A stretch of DNA of 41,069 bases from contig JAPPLJ010000011.1 of NCBI GenBank assembly GCA_028819475.1, positions 1 through 41,069 of the forward strand, given 5' to 3'. Source of the DNA: Rhodospirillaceae bacterium. GTDB lineage: Bacteria; Pseudomonadota; Alphaproteobacteria; Bin65. The position numbers were made by a program, and so were the translations under genes. Shown here piece after piece: positions 8,912 to 19,168 of this stretch; position 1 is the stretch's first letter, and every line of letters begins with the position of its first letter. The notes under the pieces were generated by a model, which searched no databases, was not told the DNA's origin, and worked only from the letters and a program-made list of their open reading frames with translations.

Positions 8912-9307
8912 TTACCCCGCTGCCGTGCCGCAGTCCGTGCAGCGGCCGTGGACCTCGATGATGTGGTGCGACGGGTTGAAGCCGGACCGCTCGGTGAGCG
9001 CCGAAAGGCCGTGCAGCAGGGTGTCGTCGTGATGCTCCTCGACCGCGCCGCAATCGTCGCAGATCGACAGGACCGAGGCGTGGGCATGCCCGAGGCTCTG
9101 GCAGGCGACGAAGGCATTGATCGATTCGATCCGGTGGACCCGGCCCTGCTCGATCAGCGAGGCCAGGGCACGATAGATCGTCGGCGGCGCAAGCTTGCTG
9201 TTCTTCCGGTTGAGCCGGGCGAGGATTTCGTAGGCGGACAGCGGCTTTCCCTGGCGGCGCAGCGCCGCCAGCACGTCCGATTGAATCTTTGCACCCTGCT
9301 TGCGCAT
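8912..9307 (-). CDS. zur: Fur-family zinc uptake regulator (Zur-like)
   Basis: A 131-residue Fur-family repressor. The N-terminal winged helix includes KPLSAYEILARLN and APPTIYRALASLIEQGRVHR. The dimerisation domain has CQSLGHAHASVLSICDDCG and a C-terminal CTDCG, giving the two CxxC pairs of a structural zinc site. His/Glu residues in EEHHDD suit the regulatory site. The Zur rather than Fur assignment rests on the neighbours: a His-rich outer-membrane protein and ZnuA on the same strand, with AT-rich palindromes ahead of both. It is separated from the porin gene by about 150 bp and may have its own promoter. Confidence 0.85.
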   Translation of the reverse strand: MRKQGAKIQSDVLAALRRQGKPLSAYEILARLNRKNSKLAPPTIYRALASLIEQGRVHRIESINAFVACQSLGHAHASVLSICDDCGAVEEHHDDTLLHGLSALTERSGFNPSHHIIEVHGRCTDCGTAAG

Positions 9308-9459
9308 CGGCCGTTGCAGCCCTCCGGAACCAGCGGGTCGGAAACGGCGTAGTCTAGCCCGGACTTCTCGCGACTGTCACGGCTTGCGTCGCGGGGCGGA
9401 GGATCGGTCCGCCGCAAGCGGGCGCGGCGCCCCCTGACCGGAGCGCCGCGCCGCCGGGT

Positions 9460-11115
9460 TCAGTGCGCGTGGCCGGCGTGGTCCGGCGCGCCGAGGCCGA
9501 AGGACCAGCTAACGCTCATGAACACCGAGTGCGCGTAGCGATCCTCCAGGAACTGGGTATCGTCAAAGTTGTATTGCAGCTTGAGCCGGCCGAGTTCGGA
9601 AAACTGCCAGAGCAGGAGCGGCGAAATCCGGGTCCGGTTGCCGCGCATCGGATCTTCCGCGCGCTCTTCGGCCTCGCCGCCGCGGCTGCCGACGCGTTCG
9701 TAGCGCAGGCCGAGGCCCCAGCCGTCCGGCGTGTACCACATGCCCTGAACGTAGAAGCCGTAATCCTGGACGCGGATCAGTTCTTCCTCCTCGTCCCCGT
9801 TGTCCTCATCTTCGTGATGTTCGGCCGCCTTGGCGTTCCGGTGCAAATACTCTGCGCGCAACGCGATCCGGTTCTTCGAGGGCAGGCGATGGCTGATCGC
9901 AACGTCGGCGCCGAAGGTCGCGGCCCGGCTTTCGCTGCCGTCCGGGTTCGGCTCGAACATCGCCGATCCGCCGAACGCAAGCGTCGTTTGCGGCGATATC
10001 GTCAGCCGGTTTTCCATCCGGAGCGTATAGGCGAAATCCTCCAGCCCGTTGGCGTCGGTCCCGGCCTCGTGCTCATCGTCATGGTCGTCCTCGTCACGGA
10101 CCACGCCACCGCCGTCGTTGGGATCTGCGTGCGTATGATCGGGCACCCCCTCCTCTTCCTCGCCGTGCCCGTGGAGGTGGATGCTGCGCCGGTTCTGCAT
10201 GCTCACGAGCACGGAGCTGTTCCATGCGCCGGCGTTGGACAGCCGGGCCTCAAACTGGCCGCCCAGCCCGCGGGCGCCGTCCGCGCCGAACACCCGCGTC
10301 GCGGCGATCGGCCGGGTCTGCCAGGCCCAGTCGTGAATATGGGTCCGGTTGACGATGCCGAAGGGGGCGTAGAAGTGCCCGGCCTGCAGGCGCACGCCGC
10401 CGGCCAGCCATTTCGTGCGGGCCCAGGCTTCCTCGAGTTCGATGGCGGTTTCACCGCCCCCGTCGACAGTGAAGTTGACGTTGAAAAAGGCGTCGAAATA
10501 GGGATCGAAGCTGCCGGCCGCCGAGAGGTCGACGCCCTGCAGCGTGAAGCCGGTCCGCTGGGGATCGTGATGGCCGCCGAACAGGGCTTCCATGTCCTCG
10601 CCCTTGGCCGTGCCGGCGCCCATGGCGAAATCGACGTCGAGGCCGAGGCGTTTCAGGCGCAGCACGCCGTCGCCGACCCGGGCCGACCAGACCTCCGCCG
10701 GCCCGTGGCCGGCTTCCTCTGAGGAGTCTTCGCCGGCTTCATCCCCGTGGGCATGACCATGCCCGTCCGACTTGCCGGCCATCTTGGCGTCCTTGTCGGT
10801 CTCAGGTTTCTTGCCGTGGCCATGGCCGTCATCGTCCTTCGCCGCGGGTTTTTCACCGGGCGCCACTGTGGCGAGGCCGCGCCCGCCGCGCAGCCGCTTC
10901 AGCTCGGCCTCCATCGCCTTCATCTTGCGCTCGCGCGCTTCGTCGCGCGCCAGCAGCTCCTTCACCGTCTGCTCGAGGAGCTTGAGGCGCTGTGCCTGCG
11001 TCTGCGCGACGGCCTCGGTGGCGGACGCAGTCACGGCGATCGTCGCCAGCAGGGCGCCGGCCAGCGCCGTGAAGATGCCGGACCGGGCCCGGCTGATTCC
11101 TGTCCCAACTCGCAT
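9460..11115 (-). CDS. His/Asp-rich outer-membrane porin-like protein, probable zinc channel
   Basis: A 551-residue exported protein. The signal peptide is at about 1-38 (ALAGALLATIAVTASATEAVAQ). A short coiled coil follows (residues 40-75, QRLKLLEQTVKELLARDEAR), then a His/Asp/Glu-rich linker with HGHG and HGHAHG, then a beta-barrel domain with alternating strands ending in MSVSWSFGLGAPDHAGHAH. Two further His/acidic loops (IHLHGHGEEEEG, DEDDHDDEHE) would face outside or the pore. The coiled-coil-plus-barrel plan resembles phosphate-selective porin O/P-type channels. Position between zur and znuA and metal-binding loops argue for zinc passage across the outer membrane; this is inference. No TonB box or plug domain was recognised. 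Confidence 0.78.
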   Translation of the reverse strand: MRVGTGISRARSGIFTALAGALLATIAVTASATEAVAQTQAQRLKLLEQTVKELLARDEARERKMKAMEAELKRLRGGRGLATVAPGEKPAAKDDDGHGHGKKPETDKDAKMAGKSDGHGHAHGDEAGEDSSEEAGHGPAEVWSARVGDGVLRLKRLGLDVDFAMGAGTAKGEDMEALFGGHHDPQRTGFTLQGVDLSAAGSFDPYFDAFFNVNFTVDGGGETAIELEEAWARTKWLAGGVRLQAGHFYAPFGIVNRTHIHDWAWQTRPIAATRVFGADGARGLGGQFEARLSNAGAWNSSVLVSMQNRRSIHLHGHGEEEEGVPDHTHADPNDGGGVVRDEDDHDDEHEAGTDANGLEDFAYTLRMENRLTISPQTTLAFGGSAMFEPNPDGSESRAATFGADVAISHRLPSKNRIALRAEYLHRNAKAAEHHEDEDNGDEEEELIRVQDYGFYVQGMWYTPDGWGLGLRYERVGSRGGEAEERAEDPMRGNRTRISPLLLWQFSELGRLKLQYNFDDTQFLEDRYAHSVFMSVSWSFGLGAPDHAGHAH

Positions 11116-11145
11116 TTTCTCATGCCCCCGAAAAGAAACAAAATC

Positions 11146-11163
11146 CTATAAGATAATTTATAG
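11146..11163. promoter_or_regulatory. candidate Zur operator upstream of the outer-membrane protein
   Basis: The inverted repeat CTATAA-N6-TTATAG lies 30-48 bp before the ATG at 11115, in the AT-rich intergenic stretch between znuA and the porin gene. Its TATA half-sites resemble the alphaproteobacterial Zur box. Binding by the Zur encoded at 8912-9307 is inferred from gene context. Confidence 0.45.
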
Positions 11164-11211
11164 TCGCGATCCGGACTCTCGGAACGCTCCAGCCGGCAAG
11201 CGCACGCGGCG

Positions 11212-12186
11212 CTAACCGGTAAGGCAGGTGCGCAGGCCGGCGACGAGGCGGCGCAGCAGCGTCGCGTAGGCATCCTTGCCGGCGGGCAGGCCGGCGCCGA
11301 CCGGGTCGAGCGTGCCGACCTTCGCGGACGTGCCCCTGACCAGCACGTTTACGACCCTGGGCTCGAATTGCGGCTCGCGGAACACGCAGGACGCGCCGCG
11401 CTTGAGAATCCGGGTCCGGATATCGAAGAGGCGGCGCGGCGACGGCGTCCGGTGCGGATCGATGGTGATCGAGCCGGCCGGCTTCAGGCGGTAGCGTTTC
11501 TCGAAATACTGGTAGGCGTCGTGGAAGACGATGTAGCGCTTGCCGCGGACCGGTCGGACCGCCTTCGCGATTTCGGTGTCGAGCGCCTTCAGCCGGTCAA
11601 CCGTCGCGGCGGCGTTGGCCCGATAGGCGGCGGCGTTCGGCGCGTCCGCCCGGGCCAGCGCTTCGCCGATCGCCCGGGTCATCGCGATCGCATTGTGCGG
11701 GTCCAGCCAGATATGCGCATCGATATCGGCGCGTTCCTCGTCTTCGTCGCCCTCTTCCTCGCCGTGGCCATGGCCATGATCATGATCGTCCAACTCCCAA
11801 ATCCCGCCCTCGCGCAGCTTGAGGAGCCGGACGCCCGGGGCGTCCTGAAGTGGAAGCGAAACCGCCTTGCCGGCCAGGTTCCTGACGATTTTTGCAACGG
11901 ACTGCTCGAGCGACGGCCCGGTCCAGACCACCATCTCCGACTCGGCCAACATACGCGCCTGCGACGGCCGCAGGCTGACGCCGTGCGGCGACATCGAACC
12001 GCTGAGGAGCAGGGCCGGCGTGCCGATGCGGTCCATCACCGAAGCGACCAGCGCATGAATCGGCTTGATCGTGACGACCACCCGCGGCGCCTCGGCGCGT
12101 ACCGGCGCGCCGGCAGCGGCAAGAGCCAGGACGGCGGCTGTGGCGGCCGTCCCGGCCCTCGCATTCCGGATTTTCGAACGAATCAT
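11212..12186 (-). CDS. znuA: zinc ABC transporter substrate-binding protein
   Basis: A 324-residue periplasmic cluster-9 metal-binding protein. The signal peptide is roughly residues 1-31 (ATAAVLALAAAGAPVRAEA). Ligand histidines are visible in TIKPIHALV, MSPHGVSLRPS, AHIWLDPHNA and SITIDPHRTPSP. The acidic His loop DDHDHGHGHGEEE, typical of ZnuA rather than Mn-binding relatives, is at about 135-155. A conserved Cys pair (CVFRE and a C-terminal Cys) is present. The znuB and znuC genes are not adjacent: upstream is rlmH and downstream the porin-like gene. It must therefore use a permease and ATPase encoded elsewhere, or a non-cognate one. Confidence 0.92.
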   Translation of the reverse strand: MIRSKIRNARAGTAATAAVLALAAAGAPVRAEAPRVVVTIKPIHALVASVMDRIGTPALLLSGSMSPHGVSLRPSQARMLAESEMVVWTGPSLEQSVAKIVRNLAGKAVSLPLQDAPGVRLLKLREGGIWELDDHDHGHGHGEEEGDEDEERADIDAHIWLDPHNAIAMTRAIGEALARADAPNAAAYRANAAATVDRLKALDTEIAKAVRPVRGKRYIVFHDAYQYFEKRYRLKPAGSITIDPHRTPSPRRLFDIRTRILKRGASCVFREPQFEPRVVNVLVRGTSAKVGTLDPVGAGLPAGKDAYATLLRRLVAGLRTCLTG

Positions 12187-12219
12187 CGGCGATGCTCCCG
12201 CAAGCCGCCCATCAATTCA

Positions 12220-12237
12220 AACGTATAATATAACATT
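12220..12237. promoter_or_regulatory. candidate Zur box upstream of znuA
   Basis: On the minus strand this reads AATGTTATATTATACGTT, close to the alphaproteobacterial Zur box with GTTATA-N-TATAAC symmetry; one half-site is degenerate. It lies 34-51 bp before the znuA ATG. The AT-rich patch stands out from the GC-rich surroundings. Control by Zur is inferred. Confidence 0.6.
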
Positions 12238-12314
12238 TATCCCGACGGACAATCCAAAATCGTCACGCCGGCGCCGCCGCGGAGCGGCGATTCCTGTGTC
12301 GAAAGGCAATCCGC

Positions 12315-12770
12315 TTACCGCCGGTGATAGGGGTGGCCGGCGAGGATCGCGGAGGCGCGGTAGAGCTGCTCCGCCAGCATGACGCGGACCAGCTGGTGCG
12401 GCCAGGTCGCCCTGCCGAAGGACAGCACGAGGTCGGCCGCCGCGAGGGTTTCCGGCGCGTGGCCGTCGGCGCCGCCGATGGCGAGGCTGACGGTGCCGGC
12501 GCCGTCGTCGCGGTAGCGCGCCAGGGTTGCGGCCAGGGACTCGCTGGTCAGGTCGGCCCCGGACCGGTCCAGCACGATCAGCGGCCCGTCCGGAGCGCGG
12601 CGGCGCAGGTCCTCGCCCTCGCGCTGCACCCGGACGGCCGGCGGATCGCTGCTGCGTTCGGCGACCTCGACCACCGTAAGCGGCCAGGGCAGGCGCCTGG
12701 AGTAGGTTGCGAACAGGTCTTTCAGGGGGCCGTCGCGCAAACGGCCGACGGCGATCACGCAAATACGCAT
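12315..12770 (-). CDS. rlmH: 23S rRNA (pseudouridine1915-N3)-methyltransferase
   Basis: A 151-residue SPOUT methyltransferase that methylates pseudouridine 1915 in helix 69 of 23S rRNA. Seen: MRICVIAVGRLRDGPL start, LDRSGADLTSESLA, the knot region SLAIGGADGHAPETLAAADL, and the diagnostic C-terminus HQLVRVMLAEQLYRA...GHPYHR. Length is typical. It follows rsfS by 78 bp on the same strand, the usual bacterial order rsfS-rlmH. A Zur box and znuA follow downstream, so this marks the end of the housekeeping block. Confidence 0.95.
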   Translation of the reverse strand: MRICVIAVGRLRDGPLKDLFATYSRRLPWPLTVVEVAERSSDPPAVRVQREGEDLRRRAPDGPLIVLDRSGADLTSESLAATLARYRDDGAGTVSLAIGGADGHAPETLAAADLVLSFGRATWPHQLVRVMLAEQLYRASAILAGHPYHRR

Positions 12771-12848
12771 CGCGCCTGAAGTCCGCCGGCCGGAAGATCG
12801 CGCATATCCGGCCCGTCCGTAGCCTGTGCCATGACGGCGGAGATTGCC

Positions 12849-13238
12849 CTAGCCGGCCATCTCCAGCGCCCGCGCCTCGTCGCGCGCCTCGTCCCGGGCG
12901 TCGGCTTCCTCGTTCCACAGCTTCTCAAGATTGTAGAAGCTGCGGACTTCCGGCTTGAAGAGGTGGACGATCACATCGCCGCCGTCGATCAGCACCCAGT
13001 CGCTGCGTTCGATTCCTTCGGCGGGGACCGACGGCAGCCCGGCTTGCTTCATTTTTCGAATCAGGCGGTCGGCCATCGCGTGGACATGGCGGTCCGAGCG
13101 GCCGGTGGCGATGACCATGTAATCTGCGAACCCGGCCCGTCCGGCCAGGTCGATAACGACGATATCTTCGGCCTTGTCATCGTCGAGCGAAGTCTCGGCA
13201 ACGGATTTCAGCGCGTCGGCCGAGGGTAAGTCACGCAA
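12849..13238 (-). CDS. rsfS: ribosomal silencing factor RsfS
   Basis: A 129-residue protein that binds uL14 (L14) and blocks joining of ribosomal subunits in starvation. Conserved stretches are SLDDDKAEDIVVIDL, FADYMVIATGRSDRHVHAMA, WVLIDGGDVIVHLF and RSFYNLEKLW. The start used here is TTG at 13238. No ATG precedes the conserved core, and the true start could be a few codons away. It follows nadD by 66 bp and precedes rlmH, the standard arrangement. The C-terminal EADARDEARDEARALEMAG is a charged tail beyond the core. Confidence 0.93.
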   Translation of the reverse strand: MRDLPSADALKSVAETSLDDDKAEDIVVIDLAGRAGFADYMVIATGRSDRHVHAMADRLIRKMKQAGLPSVPAEGIERSDWVLIDGGDVIVHLFKPEVRSFYNLEKLWNEEADARDEARDEARALEMAG

Positions 13239-13304
13239 TTTGTGGCGGATCTTCGGGCCTCCCGTTTCGACTGCGCCCGGCAGGTCGCGCCGCCGGACGC
13301 CGGT

Positions 13305-13943
13305 TCACGTTTCCGCCGGGAACGCCGCTTCCGGGGAAGCCGCCGTCCCGGCGCGGATCGCGCTCGCTGACGCATCGTGCAGCCGGCAATGAATGAATGT
13401 CCAGGCCGGCGGCGCGCACCGCGCCAGGCGACGCGCACGGTTCTCCGGCACCCGGCGGCGGGCGAACCGCTGTGCCGCCGCGCCGGATAACGCACGGGCA
13501 GAATAGGACGGACGGGCAAAAACGGCAACGGAAATGGCATTAAAGATTTTCGTCCAGTTCTTCCAAGCGGGTATTTGAACGAGATTGTCGGCGCCCATTA
13601 TCCACACGAATCTGTTGCGCGGATACAGCGCCTTTATTTTCTCCAGCGTATCGGCGGTGTAGGCCGTGCCCAGGCCGGCTTCGAGGCCGGTCGCGCGCAT
13701 CGCCGGATGCCGGGCCATGCGGGCCGCGGACGCCAGCCGGTCGGCCAGCGGCATCATCCCGTCGTCGGCCTTCAGCGGGTTCTGCGGCGAGACCAGCCAC
13801 CAGATTTCATCGAGGCCGAGGCCCGCCAGCGCCGTGAGTGCAACATGCCGGTGGCCGTCATGGGCCGGATTGAACGACCCGCCGAGCAGGCCGACGCTGC
13901 GCGCGGCGAAGCTGCTGGGCGGGCGGGGATGCCAGAAAATCAA
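13305..13943 (-). CDS. nadD: nicotinate-nucleotide adenylyltransferase
   Basis: A roughly 212-residue enzyme that adenylates nicotinate mononucleotide in NAD synthesis. Motifs: GLLGGSFNPAHDGHRHVA (nucleotidyltransferase signature), WWLVSPQNPLK, WIMGADNLVQIPAWKNW and a C-terminal HDASASAIRA standing for the ISSTxIR motif. The listed start is a TTG at 13943 with no strong ribosome site, so the N-terminus is uncertain by several codons. Downstream are rsfS and rlmH. Upstream, where proA is expected, a plus-strand higBA pair has been placed, so nadD probably needs a promoter within 13944-14012. Confidence 0.93.
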   Translation of the reverse strand: MIFWHPRPPSSFAARSVGLLGGSFNPAHDGHRHVALTALAGLGLDEIWWLVSPQNPLKADDGMMPLADRLASAARMARHPAMRATGLEAGLGTAYTADTLEKIKALYPRNRFVWIMGADNLVQIPAWKNWTKIFNAISVAVFARPSYSARALSGAAAQRFARRRVPENRARRLARCAPPAWTFIHCRLHDASASAIRAGTAASPEAAFPAET

Positions 13944-13985
13944 TGTGCCACCCGTCTCTCGTCTGGCAGGATTGTATTGCGTCGT

Positions 13986-14002
13986 GTACGGTAGAACCGT
14001 AC
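13986..14002. promoter_or_regulatory. putative higBA operator
   Basis: A perfect 7-bp inverted repeat, GTACGGT-AGA-ACCGTAC, ends 10 bp before the higB ATG. Its position fits autorepression by the antitoxin, as is common for higBA modules. It could also affect the divergent nadD promoter. Binding is inferred. Confidence 0.6.
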
Positions 14003-14012
14003 ATTAGCGGTT

Positions 14013-14303
14013 ATGGTCATCGGTTCCGTTCGTCATCGGGGCTTGCGCCGGCTTCTGGAAAACGATTCGCCCCGGTTGCTGAAGCAGGACCTGGTGGATC
14101 GGGTACGTAACATACTAACCGCGCTGGTTCTGGCAGACGATATCGATGAACTGGTCGCCCACGCCCCGCCGGGCTGGCGCGTTCACCGGCTTACGGGAGA
14201 CCGCCGGAACGTCTGGAGCATTTCCGTGTCGGGCAACTGGCGGATTACCTTTGAGGAGAGGAATGGCGCCGTCGAGCGCCTGGACCTGGAGGACTACCAC
14301 TGA
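14013..14303 (+). CDS. higB: HigB-type toxin (RelE/ParE superfamily mRNA interferase)
   Basis: A 96-residue HigB-like toxin of the RelE superfamily, expected to cleave translated mRNA on the ribosome. Family features: basic N-terminus RHRGLRRLLENDSPRLL, WRVHRLTGDRRNVWSISV, WRITFEE and terminal LDLEDYH. It is toxin-first, with its TGA overlapping the antitoxin ATG by one base (TGATG), the usual higBA order. The inserted pair lies between nadD and proA on the opposite strand to both. A palindrome just upstream probably autoregulates it. Confidence 0.9.
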   Translation: MVIGSVRHRGLRRLLENDSPRLLKQDLVDRVRNILTALVLADDIDELVAHAPPGWRVHRLTGDRRNVWSISVSGNWRITFEERNGAVERLDLEDYH

Positions 14304-14608
14304 TGACGGCCGGCAGCGTCAAGGTGAAAATGACCCCGTCGCACCCCGGTGCGTTCATCCGGGACGAGGTGATCGAGCCCCTCGGTTTGAGCGTCACCGA
14401 GGCCGCCCGGATCCTGCGCGTTCGCCGGGCGACACTTTCGGACTTGTTGAACGGCAAGGTCGCGCTGTCGCCCGAAATGGCGCTGCGCGTCGAGAAGGCG
14501 TTCGACGTGCGCATGGATCTGCTGTTGCGCATGCAGGCCTGGCACGATTCAATGCGGATGCGGGCGCGGGCCAGCGACATTGCCGTGGAGCGATACCAAC
14601 CGGCCTGA
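14303..14608 (+). CDS. higA: HigA-type HTH antitoxin
   Basis: A 101-residue XRE-family antitoxin. The conserved HPGAFIRDEVIEPLGLSVTE opening and the helix-turn-helix AARILRVRRATLSDLLNGK are clear, followed by LSPEMALRVEKAFDVRMDLLLRMQ. It neutralises HigB and should bind the 13986-14002 palindrome to repress the pair. Translation is coupled to higB by the TGATG overlap. The gene is convergent with proA, with only about 40 bp between their stops. Confidence 0.92.
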   Translation: MTAGSVKVKMTPSHPGAFIRDEVIEPLGLSVTEAARILRVRRATLSDLLNGKVALSPEMALRVEKAFDVRMDLLLRMQAWHDSMRMRARASDIAVERYQPA

Positions 14609-14647
14609 CCCGTACCCGTCTGGCGGCAACCGTTTTCCAGCTCCAGG

Positions 14648-15916
14648 CTAAGGCCGGACCTGCCCGTCGCCGCGCACGACATATTTGAAGCTGGTGAGCT
14701 GCTCCAGGCCGACCGGGCCGCGGGCGTGCAGCTTGCCGGTCGAGATGCCGATCTCTGCGCCCATGCCGAATTCGCCGCCGTCAGCGAACTGGGTCGAGGC
14801 GTTCCACAGCACGATGGCGCTGTCGACCGCGCCGAGGAATTTCTCGGCGATCGTCGCATCCTCGGTGACAATCGAATCCGTGTGGCTGCTGCCGTGGCGT
14901 TCGATATGGTCGATGGCGCCGTCGACACCGTCGACCAGCTTCACCGCCATGATCCAGTCGAGATATTCGGTGTCCCAGTCGTCCTCGGTCGCCGCCACGA
15001 TCCGCTTGTCGATGGCCTGGGTCGCGCTGTCGCCGCGGATTTCCACGCCGGCTTCCAGCAGGTCGACCACGATGGGCGCCAGATGGCTGTTATGCGCCTG
15101 GCGGTCGACCAGCAGGGTTTCCGCCGCGCCGCAGATGCCCGGCCGGCGCGTCTTGGCGTTGAGCGTCACGCGCCGAGCCATGTCCAGGTCGGCCGCGGCG
15201 TCGACATAGACGTGGCAGTTGCCGTCCAGATGGGCGATCACCGGGACGCGGCTCTCCTCCTGGACCCGGGCGATCAGGCCCTTGCCGCCGCGCGGCACGA
15301 TGATGTCGATATGCCGGTTCATGCGCAGCATGGCGCCGACCGCCGCCCGGTCGGTCGTCGGGACGATCTGCACCGCGTCTTCCGGCAGGCCGGCTTCGCC
15401 CAGGCCGTGGCGCAGGCAGTCGACGATCGGGCGCGAGGTGTGGAAGCTCTCCCGGCCGCCGCGCAGGATGGCGGCGTTGCCGGATTTCAGGCACAGCGCG
15501 CCGGCATCCGCGGTTACGTTGGGCCGGGATTCGTAGATAATGCCGATGACGCCGAGCGGCGTGCGCACCCGGGAAATGCGCAGGCCGTTGGGCCGGTCCC
15601 ACTCGGCGGCGACGCTGCCGACCGGGTCGGGCAGGGCGGCGACCGCCTCCAGCCCCTGTGCCATCGCCTCGACGCGTTCCGGGTTCAGGGTCAGCCGGTC
15701 GATGAAGGCGCTGTTGACGTCCCGGCCCGCCGTATCCTCGAGATCACGTGCGTTCGCGGCAAGCAGTTCGTCCTGCCGCGCGCGCAGGGCCGCCGCCGCG
15801 GCTGCCAGGGCCGCATTCTTCGCTGCCTCGTCGGCGCCGGTCATGACCGCCGCCGCGGTCCGCGCCCGTTCGCCGAGCGCGAGCATCTGTTGCTCGATAG
15901 CGTCCGAAGTCGTCAT
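14648..15916 (-). CDS. proA: glutamate-5-semialdehyde dehydrogenase (gamma-glutamyl phosphate reductase)
   Basis: A 422-residue enzyme for the second step of proline synthesis, reducing gamma-glutamyl phosphate with NADPH. Seen: [32 protein letters not shown], catalytic-Cys region [16 protein letters not shown], and the C-terminal [27 protein letters not shown] split over residues about 375-405. The start [11 protein letters not shown] at 15916 gives a normal family length; the longer upstream frame is low-complexity. It is separated from proB by an unrelated polyproline gene but shares its strand. Confidence 0.95.
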   Translation of the reverse strand: MTTSDAIEQQMLALGERARTAAAVMTGADEAAKNAALAAAAAALRARQDELLAANARDLEDTAGRDVNSAFIDRLTLNPERVEAMAQGLEAVAALPDPVGSVAAEWDRPNGLRISRVRTPLGVIGIIYESRPNVTADAGALCLKSGNAAILRGGRESFHTSRPIVDCLRHGLGEAGLPEDAVQIVPTTDRAAVGAMLRMNRHIDIIVPRGGKGLIARVQEESRVPVIAHLDGNCHVYVDAAADLDMARRVTLNAKTRRPGICGAAETLLVDRQAHNSHLAPIVVDLLEAGVEIRGDSATQAIDKRIVAATEDDWDTEYLDWIMAVKLVDGVDGAIDHIERHGSSHTDSIVTEDATIAEKFLGAVDSAIVLWNASTQFADGGEFGMGAEIGISTGKLHARGPVGLEQLTSFKYVVRGDGQVRP

Positions 15917-15953
15917 GGCGTTCTTCGATCCGGTTCCGCGCCGCCAGCTTGTC

Positions 15954-16655
15954 CTAGGACCAGCCGTTGATCGGATGGCCGCGCTCACCCCAGAAAATGT
16001 ACCAGCGGCCGGCCGCGCGCAATATGTTCCGCATCTCCTCGACATCCTCTTCGGTCGGCGGCGGCCCCGGCGGCTCGGGCTCCGGCGGCTTTCTGCCGAG
16101 CAGCCGGCCGACGAAGCCGGGTTCCGGCGGCGGGGGCGGCGGCGGAGGAGGCGGGGGCTTGACCCAGGGATTCTCCGCGCTGGCCAGAAGGGCCCGCCCA
16201 TACTCGACCGCCTTCTCCGGCGGCATCACCGAAGTCCAGGCCCGGTACAGCAGCATGTCGTCTTCCAGCAGACCCTCGCAGACTTCGAGAAACTTGCCCC
16301 GGAAACTCGTCTTGTCGACCCCGTCGTACAAGTCGCCGTGCGAATAGACCGGCACCCCGTCGCACTTTCCGACCACCAGGTCGAGGACATAGTAGCCCTT
16401 GGCCCGCTCAATAAACTCCGCGTCGGTCAGCCCCTCCGGTTTCTTGTAATGTTCGCGATACCAGGCGTTGGCTTCTTCGCTGTAACCGACCCGCGGGGCG
16501 CCGGCGTTTGCGTAGGCCGGTTCCGAAATCTCCAGTCGCCGGGACGTGTCCTCGTCCGATTCCTCGCGGTCTTCGTAGAGCGGTTGCATCAGCCGTTGCC
16601 ATTCCTCTTCATGGCCCGGTTTCGGTCTGCCCATCGGTATGAGGTCCAAGCCCAT
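15954..16655 (-). CDS. hypothetical protein with polyproline tract
   Basis: A 233-residue protein of unrecognised family. The start at 16655 ([14 protein letters not shown]) follows a purine-rich GGGGAACGGAAA. The N-terminal part is acidic and carries [18 protein letters not shown] central stretch, [20 protein letters not shown], is the most protein-like core. After residue about 165 there is a run of 11 prolines (bases 16125-16157) and then a Pro/Glu linker. The C-terminus, [20 protein letters not shown], is conserved-looking. No signal peptide or membrane segment. It sits 37 bp before proA and 92 bp after proB, so it may be co-expressed with proline synthesis. A long proline run would stall ribosomes without EF-P. 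Confidence 0.7.
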   Translation of the reverse strand: MGLDLIPMGRPKPGHEEEWQRLMQPLYEDREESDEDTSRRLEISEPAYANAGAPRVGYSEEANAWYREHYKKPEGLTDAEFIERAKGYYVLDLVVGKCDGVPVYSHGDLYDGVDKTSFRGKFLEVCEGLLEDDMLLYRAWTSVMPPEKAVEYGRALLASAENPWVKPPPPPPPPPPPEPGFVGRLLGRKPPEPEPPGPPPTEEDVEEMRNILRAAGRWYIFWGERGHPINGWS

Positions 16656-16747
16656 TTTCCGTTCCCCTTGTCCCTTACGGATCGTCTTGACTGCCCGCGC
16701 CGGCAAATCCCGCATTGCGAACAGATTGGGAACTATTAAACCATTAA

Positions 16748-18984
<2,237 letters not shown>

Positions 18985-19083
18985 TCATGGAACGGCTCGG
19001 ATTTCGCGATCGGAGCGCCGGGCAACATTATTGCAACTCTGACTTGGGGCCCAAGCAGCAATGCTTTGGATAGTCATCTATGT

Positions 19084-19129
19084 GTCCCTCGATACGGCGA
19101 GGAGCCTGTCCCGAGCGAAGCCGAGGGAC
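19084..19129. repeat. REP-like inverted repeat
   Basis: The 8-bp arms GTCCCTCG (19084-19091) and CGAGGGAC (19122-19129) flank a GC-rich centre with CCTGTCCCGAGCGAAGCC. The wording resembles dispersed palindromic repeats common in GC-rich proteobacterial genomes. Only one copy is in the window, so the repeat status is inferred from general familiarity. Confidence 0.4.
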
Positions 19130-19150
19130 GCCTACTCGGGATGCGGTTAA

Positions 19151-19168
19151 TATTTGCAATTGCAAATA
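19151..19168. promoter_or_regulatory. 18-bp perfect palindrome
   Basis: TATTTGCAATTGCAAATA is a perfect palindrome in an AT-rich pocket, 236 bp upstream of obgE and 532 bp upstream of the SbcD-like gene. Such a sequence could be a regulator binding site, but no adjacent regulator gene identifies the protein. Confidence 0.35.
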
